IMG/VR virus record: IMGVR_UViG_3300042900_000549
Location: 1-64,000 of that record
DNA: 64,000 bases
Direction: 5' to 3' (one strand)
From: a virus
Shown here: piece after piece, positions 62,878-64,000 of the stretch
How the letters are laid out: each line of letters opens with the position of its first letter
Position numbering within the stretch: position 1 is the first letter of the stretch
Translations under genes and position numbers: made by a program
The notes under the pieces: generated by a model
What the model was told of the DNA's origin: nothing
The model's database searches: none
Seen by the model: only the letters and a program-made list of their open reading frames with translations

Positions 62878-63654
62878 ATGGAAGAACTTTCAGAATTATT
62901 TAAAATAGTTGCAGAAGAAAAGAAAAAGAAAAAACTAGAGATGGAATCTTTAGTTGGTGATTCTTTTGAAAAACTTTTTATTGAGCAACTGAAACCTAAA
63001 AAGAAAAAAAATATTCTAAAGAAAATACAAGAACCCCAAATTGTTGAAGTAATAGAAGTAAAAAAAGATACTTTAATAGAAAAATCATTAGGTCTTCTTT
63101 CAGAACCCTCGGAAGTTAAACAGCAAACTGATCCCTTAACACCACTAGATCAAAACTTTGCAACACTTGATGATTTACAAAAGCATTATAGCACTTTCCT
63201 GTCTCGTATTCAGCAACAACTCTCTACAGTAGGTGGAGGTGGTGAAACTCGTCTTGAGTTCTTGGATGATATTGATAGGAACTCTGCAAAGACTGATAAT
63301 TACTTTCTCAAATATGATGCAACGCTCAATAAGTGGATAGGAGATCCTGCTGATGGCGTAGGTATTACAAGTATTGTATCCATTGCAGGAGTTACTACAT
63401 ACTATCAAGCAAATGCTGCTGATGATTATATTGGTGTAAGTGCTAATGTTCCTGTGACGATTGTATTACCACAAATACCTTCTTATGGTAAAAAACTGAT
63501 TGTAAAAGATGAGGGAAATCGAATAAATACATATAATATTACAGTTCAAGCAGGTATTGGTAAGAGTGTCGAGAATGATATTTCAGTCATTATGAGTAGC
63601 AATCACCAATCCTTTAGTTTTTTCTATAATGGTTCCAACTGGTATATCGTATAA
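62878..63654 (+). CDS. Virion structural protein, tail-fibre-like C-terminus
   Basis: A 258-residue protein. Residues 1-75 are Lys/Glu-rich and helical (ELSELFKIVAEEKKKKK). A short coiled coil (QKHYSTFLSRIQQQLSTVGGGGE) leads to strand-rich modules: NYFLKYDATLNKWIG, then TYYQANAADDYIGVSANVPVTIVLP..GKKLIVKDEGN..FSFFYNGSNWYIV, a repeat type common in cyanophage fibre and baseplate proteins. ATG 62878 is used. The stop overlaps the next start (TAATG). Confidence 0.8.
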   Translation: MEELSELFKIVAEEKKKKKLEMESLVGDSFEKLFIEQLKPKKKKNILKKIQEPQIVEVIEVKKDTLIEKSLGLLSEPSEVKQQTDPLTPLDQNFATLDDLQKHYSTFLSRIQQQLSTVGGGGETRLEFLDDIDRNSAKTDNYFLKYDATLNKWIGDPADGVGITSIVSIAGVTTYYQANAADDYIGVSANVPVTIVLPQIPSYGKKLIVKDEGNRINTYNITVQAGIGKSVENDISVIMSSNHQSFSFFYNGSNWYIV

Positions 63655-64000
63655 TGTCTTATAATCCTCTTCCACAACCAGCAGATGTAGTAGTTAATAC
63701 AGGGGTATCTACAAGTCCTGTAAGTTTTTCCAATCCATTTCCAGTATCTCTTGGTTCTTCCAATATTACAATTACTGGTGATGTAAATGTAGGTACAACA
63801 GTATCAGTCACAAGTACTCCACAAGACCCAGTTCATACGCACATCACAGAAGTTGGTTCAAGTGGTATTTTAGAGGATGAAAATATTCCTTATCTTCCAG
63901 TTGGCATTTCCTCATTACTGAATACTGTATCAATCTCAAATACAAGTTTTTATATTCTAAATCCAGTTACTTCGGTAACCGTAGGAGGAACTGTATCAAT
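63654..64000 (+). CDS. Virion structural protein (N-terminal part, cut by window edge)
   Basis: The first 115 residues of a Ser/Thr/Val-rich, strand-type protein (MSYNPLPQPADVVVNTGVST, repeated TVSVTSTP, TVSISNTSFYIL, SVTVGGTVSI). Such low-complexity beta segments are typical of tail-fibre or baseplate decoration proteins. It continues beyond the window. Confidence 0.75.
   Translation, partial: MSYNPLPQPADVVVNTGVSTSPVSFSNPFPVSLGSSNITITGDVNVGTTVSVTSTPQDPVHTHITEVGSSGILEDENIPYLPVGISSLLNTVSISNTSFYILNPVTSVTVGGTVS

Noticed and set aside
1-64000. CRISPR array
   Set aside because: No regularly spaced identical repeats were seen; the repeats near 42.6 kb are degenerate hairpins without unique spacers.

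Overview
The window is part of the genome of a T4-like myovirus that infects marine picocyanobacteria (Synechococcus/Prochlorococcus). Evidence: T4 capsid genes in canonical order (20-67-21-22-23); a T4 replication and recombination set (gp3, uvsY, uvsW, gp55, gp47, gp46, gp45, gp44, gp62, regA, gp43, uvsX, gp41, gp61, nrdA, nrdB); and cyanophage-specific genes (cobS, hsp20, mazG, psbA, two hli genes, pstS). The DNA is AT-rich and almost every gene is on the + strand. Both edges cut genes: the portal on the left and a virion structural gene on the right.

Layout. 1-4.8 kb: capsid morphogenesis. 4.9-11.7 kb: gp3, uvsY, uvsW, an Sm-like protein, late sigma gp55, and gp47/gp46 with a DUF3110 gene between them. 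11.7-16.1 kb: a HEXXH-VWA protein paired with cobS, a capsid-targeted protein, and a DUF3310-like gene. 16.1-26.8 kb: the replisome, with hsp20 and two further Sm-like genes inside it. 26.9-32.2 kb: virion and internal proteins. 32.2-38.1 kb: primase, class Ia ribonucleotide reductase, and a histone-H1-like structural protein. 38.1-42.9 kb: accessory region with seven tRNA genes, several structured-RNA candidates, a lysozyme and small host-takeover-type genes. 42.8-52.0 kb: surface-glycan cluster (GDP-mannose 3,5-epimerase, about seven glycosyltransferases, an amidotransferase, two methyltransferase-like proteins). 52-56 kb: host-like porin, pstS, and an operon of two hli genes with two micro-proteins. 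56-58.2 kb: C39-like peptidase, GH24 lysozyme and a short minus-strand operon ending in a nuclease. 58.2-60.6 kb: psbA interrupted by a 240-nt group I intron, then a GIY-YIG endonuclease. 60.7-62.8 kb: an ATPase-only terminase fragment and small genes. 62.9 kb to the end: structural genes.

Regulation can be read directly. Early-type promoters are TTGACN-17-TATNNT, and every good example has a spacer of exactly 17. T4-type late promoters are (T)ATAAATA or CTAAATA. Many genes end in strong intrinsic terminators. Three arrangements recur: the stop codon TGA of one gene forms part of the next gene's -35 box; an early -10 box fuses with a late box (psbA, porin); and a promoter leads straight into a hairpin.

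The most unusual items are: the terminase fragment bounded by direct repeats of its promoter; the HEXXH-VWA/CobS pair; proteins carrying T4-like capsid-targeting N-termini and a small protein carrying the gp23 N-arm sequence; a tRNA-like element at the 5' end of the tRNA transcript plus other structured RNAs; and an epimerase next to a GT11 enzyme, suggesting L-galactose/fucose-type decoration. All family calls are by reading the sequence; no database search was run.
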